Origin: Przewalskia tangutica
Taxonomy: Eukaryota; Streptophyta; Magnoliopsida; Solanales; Solanaceae
Assembly (NCBI GenBank): GCA_029844215.1
Contig: CM056721.1
Location: 136,367,254-136,431,253 of the forward strand
DNA: 64,000 bases
Reading direction: 5' to 3'
A model generated the notes under the pieces. It did no database searches. It was not told the DNA's origin and worked only from the letters and a program-made list of their open reading frames with translations. A program made the translations under genes and the position numbers. Shown here in pieces: positions 22,688 to 35,017 of the stretch. How positions within the stretch are numbered: the stretch's first letter is position 1; each line of letters opens with the position of its first letter.

Positions 22688-23600
22688 CTAAACTGTCTTT
22701 TGCAGTATACAAGCGATAGTAAATTATGGGAAAACAACAAAATGGCTCCTTATGTTCAGGAGTAGGTTTAAAATAATCAATTTACTATACTCTTGAGCAG
22801 GTTTGTTTCTATACTTTGAAGGGTCTGGTGCGAGAAAAACAAAAAGATGTCATATTTTTATTCACTGAAAAATTAAAATTAATTAATTGTTTAAAGAGGG
22901 GGGCGACTGCTTGGGACTTGGGACCAAATATGATTTTGTGTTTTAAAAAAAAAGCCTTTCGCTGCTCATTAGACTCGATCATACAACCTTTCCGAGGGAA
23001 TAACTTTTGAATGGAGCCCTGAACCGCAAGACTACAATTCTCACTGATAAGATTGGAGACATTTTTAATACATATCTTAATATTTGAAATTAATAAAAGA
23101 AAATAAAAATTCTGGGGCGGAGGTTCCGCCGGCCGGGGCCCTGTGCGGCGGCGCCGCCTCAACCACCGCCCCAGGGAAGGTTCTGCTCTTGAGCAATTTA
23201 AGATTTATCAAAAGTGAGCATTTTTCGTTCAAATATTTATACTTGGCTGTCTAATTTGATGGAAAGAAATTGCCAAGAAGAAAAAGAAGATTTAGCAGAA
23301 ACTATTTTATAGAGGTGTAATTTTTAAAGTTTTTCTTATTTTTTTAAATCTATATCTAGAGTATGGTGCAGTTTTTTGAACTGCAACATATGCTATTTTT
23401 CTCGTATAGTGCAATTTCTAGGATATGGTGAAACTTTCATGGTGTTTCCTGTTAAATTTTTTCTCTCATAATTTCTCTCAAATCTAGCAAACATAAAAAT
23501 ATTCATTATTTTTAATAACTTAAGAAATGAAAACTGCTCAAAAATGTATTTAACAAACTACTTTAATTTGAACTTATCCCCAACATAACAAACGGTAAGA
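22688..23600. other. No gene seen; GC-rich patch
   Basis: Mostly AT-rich. A sharp GC-rich patch at about 23112-23175 (gccggccggggccc, then gcggcggcgccgcc) stands out. The Arg/Pro-rich minus-strand frame across it is an effect of composition and is not called a gene. Confidence 0.45.
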
Positions 23601-23759
23601 TGTTGAAATAATTTTTCTTAGGAATTTCTTTCATTAATCACAATATATAGAGTTGTACAAAAGTTATTCCTAATACAGTAAGAATTCTAAGTTACCTTAA
23701 ATACATGATACTCATAAATACAATATATACCGTGAATATTTGAAGAATATTCGCTAATA
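23601..23759 (-). repeat. 3' LTR of copia C3
   Basis: On the minus strand the RNase H frame ends at about 23760, followed by the purine tract GAAGGGGAG and an LTR-like block starting TATTAGCGAATATTC and ending ATTTCAACA at 23601. It is short, about 159 bp, and ends TGTTG on the plus strand. The matching 5' LTR is missing because the element is chimeric at 28331. Confidence 0.6.
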
Positions 23760-24126
23760 CTCCCCTTCAGACGGAGCGGGAGGAGAACGAATGCTCAGGC
23801 TGGATCTGAAGTCTGTGAATAGTTGTCTGGGTAATCCCTTTGTGAAGATGTCTGCATACTGATAGGAGGAGGGTACATGTAGAATTTTGACTAGACCACG
23901 TGCGACCTTCTCACGAACAAAATGAATATTCATATCAATATGTTTGGTCCGCTGATGTTGGACCGGATTATGAGACATATATATAGCAGATATGTTATCA
24001 CCATAGACTATAGATGCCTTACGCAATGGACAACTGAGCTCCAAGAGAAGATTTTGGAGCCAACAGATCTCAGCAACTACATTAACAACATCCATATACT
24101 CTGCTTCGGCACTGGAGCGGGATAAT

Positions 24127-25358
24127 TGATGCGCGATTTATGCACACACTAACACAAGTGCACGTGTCGTGACAAGTAATATAGTCTAGAAGACCGAGTT
24201 ATCGTCCTCAGGAATTAGTGTCCAATTCTCAAACTCTATTCTATGGTATCTATTTGGTAACCGATGATTGATGAATTGTTTATAACTATACTTATGTATG
24301 CTAACTAAATTACTTTGTTTTACTTCAGATATGGTGGAAATAGGGCTTCCAAATCTCCTCAACTATCCGCTCATCTTACTTGTTAATGCAATTAATTATG
24401 GTTCTTCTTCCATTTTGAGATAGCAGGTTAACTAAGCCGTTTTATACTCCTGTTAAGGTAATATAAACACTCAACCCCAATATAGAATCCTTCTACCTTT
24501 CGGTGATAAGATTGACTATAAAGGAGGATTAAGAGCAATAACCTATTAAACTACACAAGTATCGGGGTACTTTCGTCCACGATTTAACCTATGTTTATTC
24601 AACTATAGCATATTCACAATCTCCCCTTTCGGCTTTCGATTAGAAATCATATAGATTATGATAATTAGTGATCAATTAATTACCAAATATTGAATAAATC
24701 TCAACAACGATAAGAAGAAACAAAAACATGCATTAATTCATAAGAATGAGTTTCAAGTGATTTGATATGGAAAACCCTAAATTAAGTTAGTTCCTAGCCA
24801 TAGATATGCCAAGAACTAAACTAATATCCAACATAAACTACAAAGAAATAAAACAAAGAAACAAGAAATTACACAAAAGTAGTCTCCAATCTTGATCTCC
24901 AATTTTGTGATGAATTGACAAGGGTTTGGAACCCTTAATCTGACCTAGAAAGGTCCTTTTTTATAGCCTCCAAATCGTTCTTAACCTTTTCCTTCTAGGC
25001 CTCGGCCCATTCCCATTCGAATTTGGCAGAATTACCGCCTCGGCGCCGCGACCAGAATCAGCCGCGGGCGCCAAACTCATCTGATTCAGTATTTTGAGCG
25101 CCGTGGCGCTCTGATTCTTCTGGTTGGAGGCGCCGCGACGCCGCCCTGTTTCTTGCCCGGTTCGCCAACTTTCTAGCTTTTTGAGCTCTGGAACCTTTGT
25201 TTCTGCCCTCTTTTTGCTCCTTTTCGCCAATGAGCCACTTTAAACCATTATGACTCAAAAGAAAGAAAATATATCCTAAGACGACACGTATTTGTACAAA
25301 AATGGGCAAAAGACTAACTAAAAATGACTCAAAAGGTGTATATAAAATACACCGATCA
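24127..25358 (-). mobile_element. Solo LTR of family A, copy 2, inside copia C3
   Basis: It lies exactly within the RNase H codons encoding KRQATLSRSSAE. Plus-strand ends are tgatgcgcgatt and caccgatca, and the flanking 5-bp target duplication is ATAAT (24122-24126 and 25359-25363). The length is 1232 bp. Copy 3 shows a polypurine tract at the other side, so the element reads on the minus strand starting TGATCGGTGTATTTT, with a TATATA box close to its start. It carries GC-rich CGCCGCG motifs at 25041-25142. The family is an LTR retrotransposon, possibly Ty3/gypsy Athila-like; no coding region is present to prove this. Confidence 0.92.
25041..25142. repeat. GC-rich motif pair in family-A LTR, copy 2
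   Basis: Two copies of a two-arm pattern: cggcgccgcgaccag then gccgcgggcgcca, and gagcgccgtggcgctc then ggcgccgcgacgcc. Equivalent patterns lie at the same place in copy 1 (5650-5850) and copy 3 (62343-62422). Confidence 0.7.
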
Positions 25359-26639
25359 ATAATGTGGCTTGTCGCTTGGCAGACCAAGAGATAAGATTAT
25401 CCCCTAAAAACACACAATGGCCTGAAGTAGAGCATCGCGTGTCCGGGCACCCTGCCCAATCAACATCTGTGTAAGAGAGCAACCTGTTCGGAGTGGAGGG
25501 GTAGAGATGCAACCCATAGTCAGGAGTGCCTTTAATATATCTGATAATACGCTTAAGAGCAGCAAAATGAGGTTCCCTCGGAGCATACATGAACGACAGG
25601 CATACTGGGGAACGACATATGCAATGTCGGGCCTGATAAATATGGGGTACTTAAGAGCACCTGCAAGACTTCTATAGAGAGTAGGATCAGACACTGGATC
25701 ACCCTCAGAAGCACTGAGCTTGGATTTCGAATCAACAGGAGTAGGCATAGCCGTGTAATTCAACATCTTAGCTCTGAACACAATTTCTTCTGCATACTTA
25801 CGCTGACTCAGGAACATAGTATCTGTAGATCTAGTAACTGATATGCCCAAGAAGTAACTCAGCTTGCCCAAGTCAGTCATAGCAAATTCAGCTTTGAGAA
25901 AAGCAATAATGTCATTTTTCAACTTGTCAGATGAGGCAGTGAAAACAATGTCATCAACATATAATAGCAAGTAAGAAATGTCACTACCATGATGAAAAAT
26001 GAACAGAGAGGTGTCACACCTGCTGCAAATAAACCTAATCAGCATAATATATCTGGAAAAACGGTCATACCAAGCACGAGGTGCCTGTTTCAGACCATAG
26101 AGTGACTTACGAGACGACATACATACTGGGGAACAACAGGATGAACAAAACCAGGTGGCTGATGCATATACACAGTTTCTTTCAAATCCCCATGAAGAAA
26201 TGCGTTCTTGACATCCAGCTGATGAATCAGCCACTTTTTACCCATAGCAATACTAAGAACAATACGAATCGTAGCCGGTTTAACAACCGGGCTAAAATAT
26301 CACCACAGTCAATGCCCTCCTGCTGATTGGTGTCATTTGCCACAAGTCTAGCCTTGTAGCGTTCCAAAACACCACTGTCTCTGAACTTGTGACGAAAAAG
26401 CCACAAGCATCTGATCACATTCACCCCCTCTGGTCTAAGTACAAGATTCCAAGTGTGCTGCTTAGTTAAAGCATTATATTCCCCAGACATGACCACATTC
26501 CAATTAGGGTCAAATTTAGCCAATTTGGGGTCCTTTGAAAGTGGAGAAATAATTTGGGTAGACAGGTTAAATTGGATTTGGGTTAGAAAATCTCGTGTTT
26601 GGCACGAGTTTCCATTTGATGACTGGGTACAGTGGGTGG

Positions 26640-26865
26640 CTGCATTGGTGAAGTGGCAGGATCCGAGACAATTTGCTCACTGGAAGACTGGCACCGCGGT
26701 GCTAAAGGCGATGCAGAAACAGTTTGCTCACTGGAAGACTGGCACCGCGGTTCATCCCCGGAGGACCGTGGTGCTAAAGGCGATGCAAAAACAGTTTGCT
26801 CAATGGAAGACTGGAACCGCGATGTATCCCCTAGGGGCCGCGGTTCCGAAGACGATAGATGAGTG
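26640..26865 (-). repeat. Internal repeat with GC-rich motif in C3 linker
   Basis: On the plus strand the phrase acagtttgctcactggaag and gactggcaccgcggtgctaa recur three times with 48-66-bp spacing. In translation this is APR-QSSSEQTVSASPL repeated in the linker between integrase and reverse transcriptase. Each junction holds a CCGCGG-type motif such as aaccgcgg with cccctagggg, resembling the motif seen in C1, C2 and the family-A LTRs. Confidence 0.7.
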
Positions 26866-28330
26866 AGCTGACTTAGAATGCTAGGAGAGATGACTGGTTC
26901 ATCAATAAATGAGTAGTCTGGTTTTCGATATTTCTGAGGGTTCGAAAACAAAAATATCGTCTCGTCGAACGTGACGTGACGAGAGATGTGAATATGACGA
27001 ATGGACAAGTCATAGCACAGATTACCACTATGATTAGATGGGAAACCGAGGAATACACAAGGTGTAGTTAGAGGAGCCAACTTATGAGGGGTGGTGGAGG
27101 TAAGATTGGGATAGCACAGACAGCCAAATATTTGTAGGTGTTCACAAGATAGAGTCCTACGATATAGAATATCAGTGGGGGTCTTGTTTTGTAGGGTGCT
27201 AGTAGGTAAAATATTTAGGAGGTATTCTACCATTTTGACAACATAGACCCAGAAAGATGATGACAGACATGCATGAAAGAGGAGGGTACGGACCATGTTA
27301 TTAATAGTACGAATATTTCGTTCAGCTTTACCATTTTGAAGTGAGGTGTGAGGACAGGAGAAGCGGAACAACATGCCTTGTTGGGAGCAAAAATTATGGA
27401 AAGTCGAATTATTAAATTCACGTCTGTTATCATATTGCAAGGATTTTATGGATTTTTCAACTGAGTTTTAATAAATCTATGAAACTCAAGAAATTTAGCA
27501 AAAACTTCAGATTTGAATTTGAGTGGATAAATTCATACAAAATGTGAAAAGTCATCTAATAAAACAAGATAGAATTTGTGACCTAGAGAGCTAACAACAG
27601 GAGAGGTCCACAAGTCAGCATGAACAATGTCAAATGGTGAAACTGTAATACTCATACAAGACAGAAAATGAAGACGAGTATGCTTGCCAAGCGGGCAAGA
27701 AAAATAGTTTTGGGCAAGTTTTCCATTATTACATTTAATACGCTGATTATTTCTAAGAAAAGAAAAAACATGATCTCCTAGATGTCCGAGTATATTGTGC
27801 CAGGTGGATGGAGACAATGCAACAAGAGAGACTGGTTGTTGAGTTCTGATAGCGGAAGAGTTTGTGAAAGGGTAGAGGTCTCCCACACTATTGCAGTGCG
27901 TAAGAATTCTCCCCGTATTGAGATCCTTCACAGAGAAACCAAAAGGGTCAAAATCTACAGACACCCAATTATTACGAGTGAATTTCCTAACAGATATCAA
28001 CTTTTTAATAATTTGAGGGGTGTAGAGGACATGGTTAAGTGAGAAGGGTGGATGGAGATTTTTAATGTGTATATTGCCATAACCTGCAATTGAAATGCGG
28101 TGACCATTGTCAACAGTAATGTATTGAGGATACTTTAACTGAAGCAATTGAGAAAAATTACCTGAAGAGTTGGTCAGGTGTGATGTGGCTCCGGAGTCCA
28201 TATACCAATTATTGTTGGGTGGTTGCAGAGTGAGAGTGTTGAAAGCTTGGCCCAAATAAGTGGGTTGCATCTGCTGGGCTAAAGGAAACTGTTGGGCTGA
28301 CATCAGATGGTCCTGTTGAGGAGATGGGCA

Positions 28331-29736
28331 TATACCTGTAACAACATCCGGTGACGCCTCCTGATCATGTCTACTGGCCAAAGCATAAATGCGGTTCGAA
28401 GGACCACCAGAACTAGAAACTCCGCCACGACCTTTACCACGGCTCTTGGCGTATGAACACCATGCCTCGCAGCGTAACTATAAGATGATGAACCAAAGAA
28501 TGATGAGTGAGTCATCCCACATGTACCCCCTCCACAAGGACAATCTCGCATCATATGTACTTGACGGCCGCAAGAGAAACAAACACATGTACCAGAACGG
28601 CATATCCCAGTATGGGACCTACCACACCGAGTACACTAAGGCAAAGATGGCCTCGATTGGCTAGAACCCCTGTACATCTGCGAGCCTGAAGTCCTGGAGC
28701 TCTGACCAGCTCCTGAATATCCTGGGCGATCGAATCTCCTGCCTGTGGACTGTAAGGGTGCACTTTGTGCTGGCTGAGAAGAATATCTCACCTGCTGCTG
28801 AGGCTGCCCGCCTCGAAACCCACCAAAATATCCAGCCGACCTAGCCCTCTTATGCTGGCCTCTGTCGTGATCCCTGTCCGACTGACACCCTCTATATCGG
28901 TCTTCTACCCCCTGTGCATATTCCTGTATCCGGGCAATACCCATACCTGGCTAAAGAGCCACTGCCATACAACCATCAGTCAAATAGCGATCGAGTCCCA
29001 TCACATAACGATGAACTATATCGGCCATATCAGCCACAATCGTATGCGTATATCTAGCCAACGAATCAAACTCCAGGCTATACTCGGGAATGCTACTGAC
29101 ACTCTGCCTCAGTAGGAATCTATCAACTCTGGCTCTTTTCATCTCTGGAGGCAAGAAGTGACCAAAGAAGGCCTCTGTAAACTCATCCCATGTAGCTGGA
29201 GGAACACCCTCTTTCCTAGACAACTTTCAAGACTCATACCAGTTATTAGCTATATCCCGCATCCTATACGAAGCCAACTCAACAGACTCAGTCTCCGAAG
29301 CCTTGATTACCCTCAGTGTATGCTGCATCTTTCGGATAAACTCCTGCGAATCATTCTCTGGATGTGACCCGAAAAACTCTAGAGGGTTACAATTCAAGAG
29401 GTCACGAACCCTCAAAATATCAGACCTAGGGTCAACTCCTAGTCCCTACATGTGGGTCTGCCCTGCCACTAATCTAGTCAGAAGCTGAACTGCATCTCTC
29501 ATGGCCCTATCCTCTGCCCCTGGCTGAGGAGCTGGAGGCTCAAGTATCGGGGCCTCTAGAGCTGGTCTAAGCTCCTCTGGTAATGGCGATGTAACAGAGC
29601 TCGCCGACTGGTGCACAATCTCAGGCATAGACTGGGCATGAGCCCTAGTAACTCTCTGGGTCGGACTAGTAGCTCCTGCTACTGATTTGCCCTTCTGGGC
29701 AGCTGTCGCTTTCCTTGGAGGCATAGGTGAAAGCAC
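28331..29736 (-). pseudogene. Ty3/gypsy gag (Tekay/Del-like), fused to copia C3
   Basis: The minus-strand gag starts at 29736 (MPPRKATAAQKGK follows two codons later). The retrotransposon-gag domain follows in short frames: FFGSHPENDSQEFI, SYRMRDIANNWYES, TWDEFTEAFFGHFLPPEMK and VHRYVMGLDRYL. Next come a Q/R/S/G-rich segment and a CCHC knuckle with C-x2-C-x4-H-x4-C (CFSCGRQVHMMRDC, about 28543-28585). Stops and a frameshift near 28450 break it. At about 28331 the sequence ASRHDQEASPDVVTGI, typical of gypsy just before the protease, changes without an LTR into copia sequence that stays in frame. Confidence 0.85.
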
Positions 29737-29930
29737 AATAATACGTTAGAGAGGGATTATCCTACTAACATAGCTCTATCGCACGACCTATGAAATGAAA
29801 GAATAGAAACCCATTCTAAATGTATGGCAGCCTCCTGCGTATAAGTATGGTGCACAACATACTCATACACAAGACTCTACTAGACACGGTCTGTAAACAT
29901 TTCGAGGACAAGATGCTCTGATACCACTTT

Positions 29931-32505
29931 TGTCACGACCCGAGCCGACGGGACGCGACTAGTGCCCTACATGGGCACCCTTATAGCCACACATCACATA
30001 TAATCAACTGAGACTCGTAACGCCACATAACAAAGGGATCCTGTCCCCTGAACTGTAATAGTAAACTCATATAATAAAATAGGCAAGCCAACAATGTCGC
30101 TACTGTACATAGAGATATCCAAACGAACTACAACTCACACATGTCCAAATACGCATTTACCACCCACACCTGTCTACAGACCTCTAAGAGTATGATAATG
30201 AATATGACAGGACAGGGCCCCGCCGTACCCCTGCATATACATAAGTCTATAATGGAGATCTGTACCAAAATGACAAGCCCCGTAACAATGGAGCTATCCC
30301 AAAAATCTGAGCAAGGATCCTAAGCTCGAGGATCACCAAACTGAGTACCTATACATGCAGGCATGAAACGCAGCTCCCCCGGAGAATGGGGTCAGTACAA
30401 CAATGTACCAAGTATGTAAACATAAAGTATTGTAAAGAGGATCATACTGACAAGTAATAATGGACATATACCAATGCCTCTGTGCCATATAAAATATGAG
30501 AGTCAACTGTACCTTTTAAAAAGTGAGAGTCATATCAAAATCATGAATGTATGTCCAATTAATCATATACTGTCATGGGTATCTATACCCGCATCATGAA
30601 TGCATGTCTATGGAACCATATACATATATTGCCCGGCCCTCTAGTGAAGGACGCGGTGAACATATAAGGGGATCGGCACGAAATCGTTCGCCCATTATGG
30701 ACGCGGTGAAATCATATCCGCTCGACTTTCGACGCGTAATCGCTCGACCCATTATGGGACGCGGTGAGATGGAATAATAACACTTGCACGAATAGCTATT
30801 ATGAGCAACCATGTGCAATTTATATCATCATTTGACTCTCAATAAAATCATTAAAATGAACTTTCATTTTAGAAAAACCAATGCACTATCATATCATGCA
30901 TCAATAGAAATTAGGATTCAATGGAATTACGTACATCCTCCGTACACCCATTTCATATACATCATGACAAAAGAAGAAGGGATAGTTTCACATACCTTAT
31001 CGTCTATACCAACTCGATAAGTAGAATACGCCTCAATTAGTACTTTCAACATATAATAACAATAACACGTCTATCAACTTCATGCTTACTAGTGTAAGTC
31101 ATATACCACATGATGGTTCTCTTTTCATATAAAAATTCGGGCAGCACTTCCCCATTTTATACATACATCCACAACTTACAAACAAGACCAATAACATCAA
31201 TAACCAAGCACCAATTAAGGATAGTTCAAAACAGCAACCAAGGTGGTCGACACACATACTTCACATGTTAATCCAACCTCTTAATCCATATTAAAACAGT
31301 CCACTAAAATAGTCCATACTTCAACTACAACGAGAGTAAAATGTGAAGCTTTCTACACCTTTCTATACCCTTATTCCTTTAGGACATACGTTAGCAATTA
31401 CCACATTAAACATGCATAATTGTAACTAAATTTCCAGTATTATAACTCCACAAAACAGCTTCTATAACAACACAACAATATCTAACAGTTTCATGAAGTC
31501 TCGGCCAACAACCAATACCCAATCCCTTTTCATAACTCCTTAAGATCCAATTCATATTTCAACACTTCTATATAGCCCATTTCAACTTTCAACAACAAGA
31601 TTTCCTTCAATATAACATGCAATTAGTGACGATAATAACAATAACAACCAACGAATCCAATATAATAAAAACAGTCCAAAATCGGCTAACTTGCCAAAAC
31701 TGTCACATGCACTTCTTATTCTCCATTTCTCTTAACACAAGTTCATCTCTTAACTACAACAACACTTAACTTCCATTATCTTAAAGAGGAAGAAGAAGTC
31801 TTACCTTAACTTTAGCACAAAAACAGTCCCTAAGTCTCGGCCACAACTGCTTCACTTTTGCACCACTTCTTCAAGTTACAATAACACACATGTATCCTTT
31901 ACAAGCTTGTAACCATCTTACTTTCATGTCTTTCTTCCAAAAAGTTCATCTCCAAGTTTAGGGTTTCAATGCAGTTTCTTGGCCAAAACTGTAACCACTG
32001 TTTTGGAGTATTAACTTGGCTTAGAACTTAGTTAAGGAGCTTCATCTTAGAAGATAAGTTAATCTTGTTCTTCACTTGGCTATGGTTTTTGAAAACTTGT
32101 AGGAGAATGAAGAGATAAAAGAGTTTGAGGGAGAAGATATTTTGTGAACATAAAGTCTTGCAATGCATGTATATAATTGGAGTTTATAACACAAGTGGGG
32201 AGGGACACGTGTCACCCTCTTAGTCCACATGTGTTCCTCTTCACAAAAATAATCCCACACTTAGCCAAAATCTTGTAATTTTCTATGGACCTCACATTCT
32301 TAATGCCAAGACTTAATAATACAAAACTAAGTCCATAACTCCATTGAAAAGAATTTAACTACTAGTATTAATTCTCGTCGTCACATTTATTATATCCAAA
32401 ATTACTCCATATTAGAAAATGTAAATATACCTTCCTTCCAACATTCAGAGCTTATATCCTAACTTACGTTCTCAATTAATTGCCCTAGAATTACGGGGTG
32501 TAACA
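29931..32505 (-). mobile_element. 5' LTR of the gypsy element
   Basis: On the minus strand the LTR begins TGTTACACCCCG at 32505 and ends GGGTCGTGACA at 29931. A canonical primer-binding site, TGGTATCAGAGC (29926 to 29915), follows four bases later. The length is about 2575 bp, in line with Tekay/Del-type LTRs. Inside, at about 30635-30770, lie short sub-repeats with ggacgcggtga and cccattatgg. No coding capacity is expected. No partner LTR is present, because the 3' half of the element has been replaced by copia C3. Confidence 0.88.
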
Positions 32506-34131
32506 ATAATGGTCATTTCGAAAACATGGACATTAGTACGTTGGAGATTGGCTCTAGGCCAAGTGGGAGATTGAAGTATATATGTCCTAAAGACAATCAT
32601 GTTAGAGACACATGTACTTGAACACACTCATATTATTAATGAGATTAATATATTTATGACATTTGCAATTACTGAATTATTATTTGATTGTTTGTATTAT
32701 TCATTAATGTGCATCCCTTGAACTAAACGTTGTCATTGATAGTGTGAGATATTAAAGCGTTGTTCTTAAAGTAGTCTCGACTGATGATTATTGAGAATGG
32801 GATATCAATGATATATTATAAGTCGACACGTGGTCTGCATCACATTCTTAGAGAATGTAGTATATCTCACTTACTACTAGTAATAGTTACTGGTGATGGA
32901 CACATGGATACTCTTAGAGGGTATTAACATGCACTGCTGATAAATTATTTGTTATACATGTCTAGAGTATTATCAGCATGTGGGAGATAGAAGTCCTTTG
33001 ACTTTATGTCAATACGCACCTGGATTGTAGAGTATTGTACTTTGATCCTGTCCAAAGCTTAAATTCCTTATAGGATAAGACATGGCTTAATTTGGGTACA
33101 TTGCGATACAGACTAAGGTGGTAGTTGAGCCAAGAATAGGATTCATTCCTCGATTAGATATTTGATATAACACTAAGCTTCTCAGTGATATTAGGTCGAT
33201 CAAGTCATTGGTCAATGCAAGAGACATATTTAAGATATGATCTAGTTGTCGACTAATATAGATGAGATAAAGTGATCAAACAATTTGTTTAGACACTTGA
33301 CAAATCCTAAGCTTGATCGAGTGTGTTGAGAATGAATGGAATTTATCATCCCACATAGAGGTTGTGTTTACTAAGTGTCTTGTAAACGTACTTCACACAT
33401 TGAGTTCATCACCGGCGCAGTTTAGGAGTTCTGTGTGAACCTTAATTTGATTAAGTGTCGATGTGAGAAGGTCTAAAGGGTCACACTAAGTCGATTGTCT
33501 TTTCGGCCTAAGGGTATATTGAGAGAGGATAAAATATTCGATTTAGAATCGAGATATTTTATCCAATAGTAAATTATGAGATAAATTCCATTTGATGGAA
33601 ATTATTTAATTAAGTCAAAATTAGATTTTGGGTTTAATAAAAATTAAAACGTGCAGAAATATTGGAAAAACTTGGGAGCCACGCTGAGTACGAGAGGGCC
33701 CACTGACCGCCCATCGCAACTCGATTTGGGACAGGTTTTTAAGCCTAATCCCAGTCTGATTTGTATCCTAATTCACCTGTATATTCAGCACTTAAACTCA
33801 TAATTTAGGTTACACCAATTCTACATAGAATTGAGACATACTTTCTTACTTTTTGAACTTAGAATTCAGAGATTAAAATCCTCTCAAACCTCTGTCAAGA
33901 TTTCACGGCTTTCCTTACAGATGAGTATACCGTAGCGAAGGCTTGCACCCGAAGAGACAATCGCGTGCACACCCTTTAGTAGAGATTCAAAATATCAACT
34001 GTAAGTTTATATTTTATGTCTTTACAGGTTTCAATTGTAACGTAATTGTACCAGACGACTTTGTTGGGGCAAGTAAGTTAACAAAAAATTTAAACTTCCG
34101 CTGTGTCTTACTTGTGTGTTTAGACCCAACA
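32506..34131 (+). mobile_element. Copia-type 3' LTR with polypurine tract
   Basis: The internal remnant ends in the copia-style tract ggccaagtgggagatt (32557-32572). An LTR-like block then starts tgaagtatatatgtcctaaag near 32572 and ends near gacccaaca at 34131, about 1.56 kb. It has no coding frame. The upstream body is absent: the gypsy LTR abuts at 32505, so the gypsy element probably inserted here. No target duplication could be tested. Confidence 0.6.
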
Positions 34132-34153
34132 AAACCCTACAGCCTGTCAATGT

Positions 34154-35001
34154 TGTTGGGAATTTTGTGATGGAATAGAGGTGGAACAACTGAAAGGATA
34201 AACAGGAAAATAATGGTAGCAATGTTTGTCGATTCGAGTGATGACACTATCTCTTTAAGGCAAAATTACCCATGTATATGTTTGGCCTACGGATAGCGGA
34301 TAATAGCCTCCCAAGATAAAATAGTAATAACTTCCACAAGTACAAGCCAATACTTGTGGATCCTTAGAAGAAGTAAGAACTCAAGATTCCTAGAAGAAGA
34401 AGAAGAGGCACTCAAACACTTTCCAAATTTTAGGATGATCTTGGATGATTTCAAATGAAGTTTGAGTCTTCTATTTATAGGTGCAAAAGTGGTCATTTAC
34501 ATGCCATGTGAATGCACTAAATGGGGTCACATAGGACTCATCAAAGGTTGCCTTGAACATACCAATAGTTGGCTGATTTATGGCTTTGAAAATGAATTCA
34601 CATTTCAGAAAATCCTTTGATTTTCGGGTTCACTGTACGTATCACGCCGCGACCCTAATCTGGTGGCGCCGGGGCGCCAAATAGGTAGTAACCAACCGAG
34701 TGCACTGGACGACCAGTGTCGCGGCGCTGCGACCTTGGTCAGGTGGCGCCGCAGCACTGGCCCGTCGTGGCTCAGTGTCGCGGCTCTGTTACGGCGTCAC
34801 GGCTCTTCCCCAATTTTCATATTTTGTACATTTCTTCTTTTATCATACCGTCGTGGGAGATTCATCAATTTGACCAATTAATCATCCATCCTTACATGTC
34901 TTAAGAACACTTAACATGTGTACCAACATCTCTTTCACTACTTGAAATTTAGCGAGACATTGTACGACGTATGCATATGTATGTAAATAATATTTCCGAC
35001 A
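34154..35001. mobile_element. LTR related to that of copia C1
   Basis: Starts tgttgggaattttg and ends atatttccgaca, resembling the C1 LTR (9576-10568) in layout: an AT-rich half with cccaagataaaa, then a GC-rich patch, then a tail ending atttccRaca. The GC patch (34644-34815) holds acgccgcgaccctaatc, gtggcgccggggcgcc, gtcgcggcgctgcgacc and ggcgccgcagc. The flanks aatgt and tgcgg do not match, so a clean solo LTR is not shown. Confidence 0.5.
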
Positions 35002-35017
35002 TGCGGGGCCCATGTGT

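Larger units (their letters stand above)
23754..28330 (-). pseudogene. Copia C3 pol (protease to RNase H), split by an LTR
   Basis: Minus-strand pol of a copia relative of C2. The protease has an intact motif in NWYMDSGATSHLTN (about 28190). The integrase zinc region reads TWHNILGHLGDHV. The integrase core lies in two frames (27533-28330 and 26583-27440), with QYDNRREFNN and GKAERNIRTINN. The integrase-RT linker has a 48-66-bp internal repeat (QSSSEQTVSASPLAPR). RT (25404-26523) keeps YVDDIVF and RKSLYGLKQAPRAWY. RNase H has SYTDVDWAGCPDTRCSTSGH and resumes at 24095 after the LTR at 24127-25358. Frameshifts at about 27440-27530 and 26220-26250 inactivate it. Several catalytic boxes survive. 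Confidence 0.9.

Noticed and set aside
22809..23162. 117-codon minus-strand frame with Arg/Pro-rich start
   Set aside because: It is driven by a short GC-rich patch and AT-rich remainder, with no domain and no gene-like context.
26453..26866. 137-codon plus-strand frame with repeated KQFAHWKTGTAV
   Set aside because: It is the antisense reading of the tandem repeat in the C3 pol linker, which is the coding strand.
28389..29488. Several plus-strand frames of 60-116 codons
   Set aside because: They are shadows of the minus-strand gypsy gag.
30635..30770. Possible tRNA or structured RNA gene with cccattatgggacgcggtga repeats
   Set aside because: The short repeats are internal to a gypsy LTR, and no cloverleaf with A and B boxes could be made.
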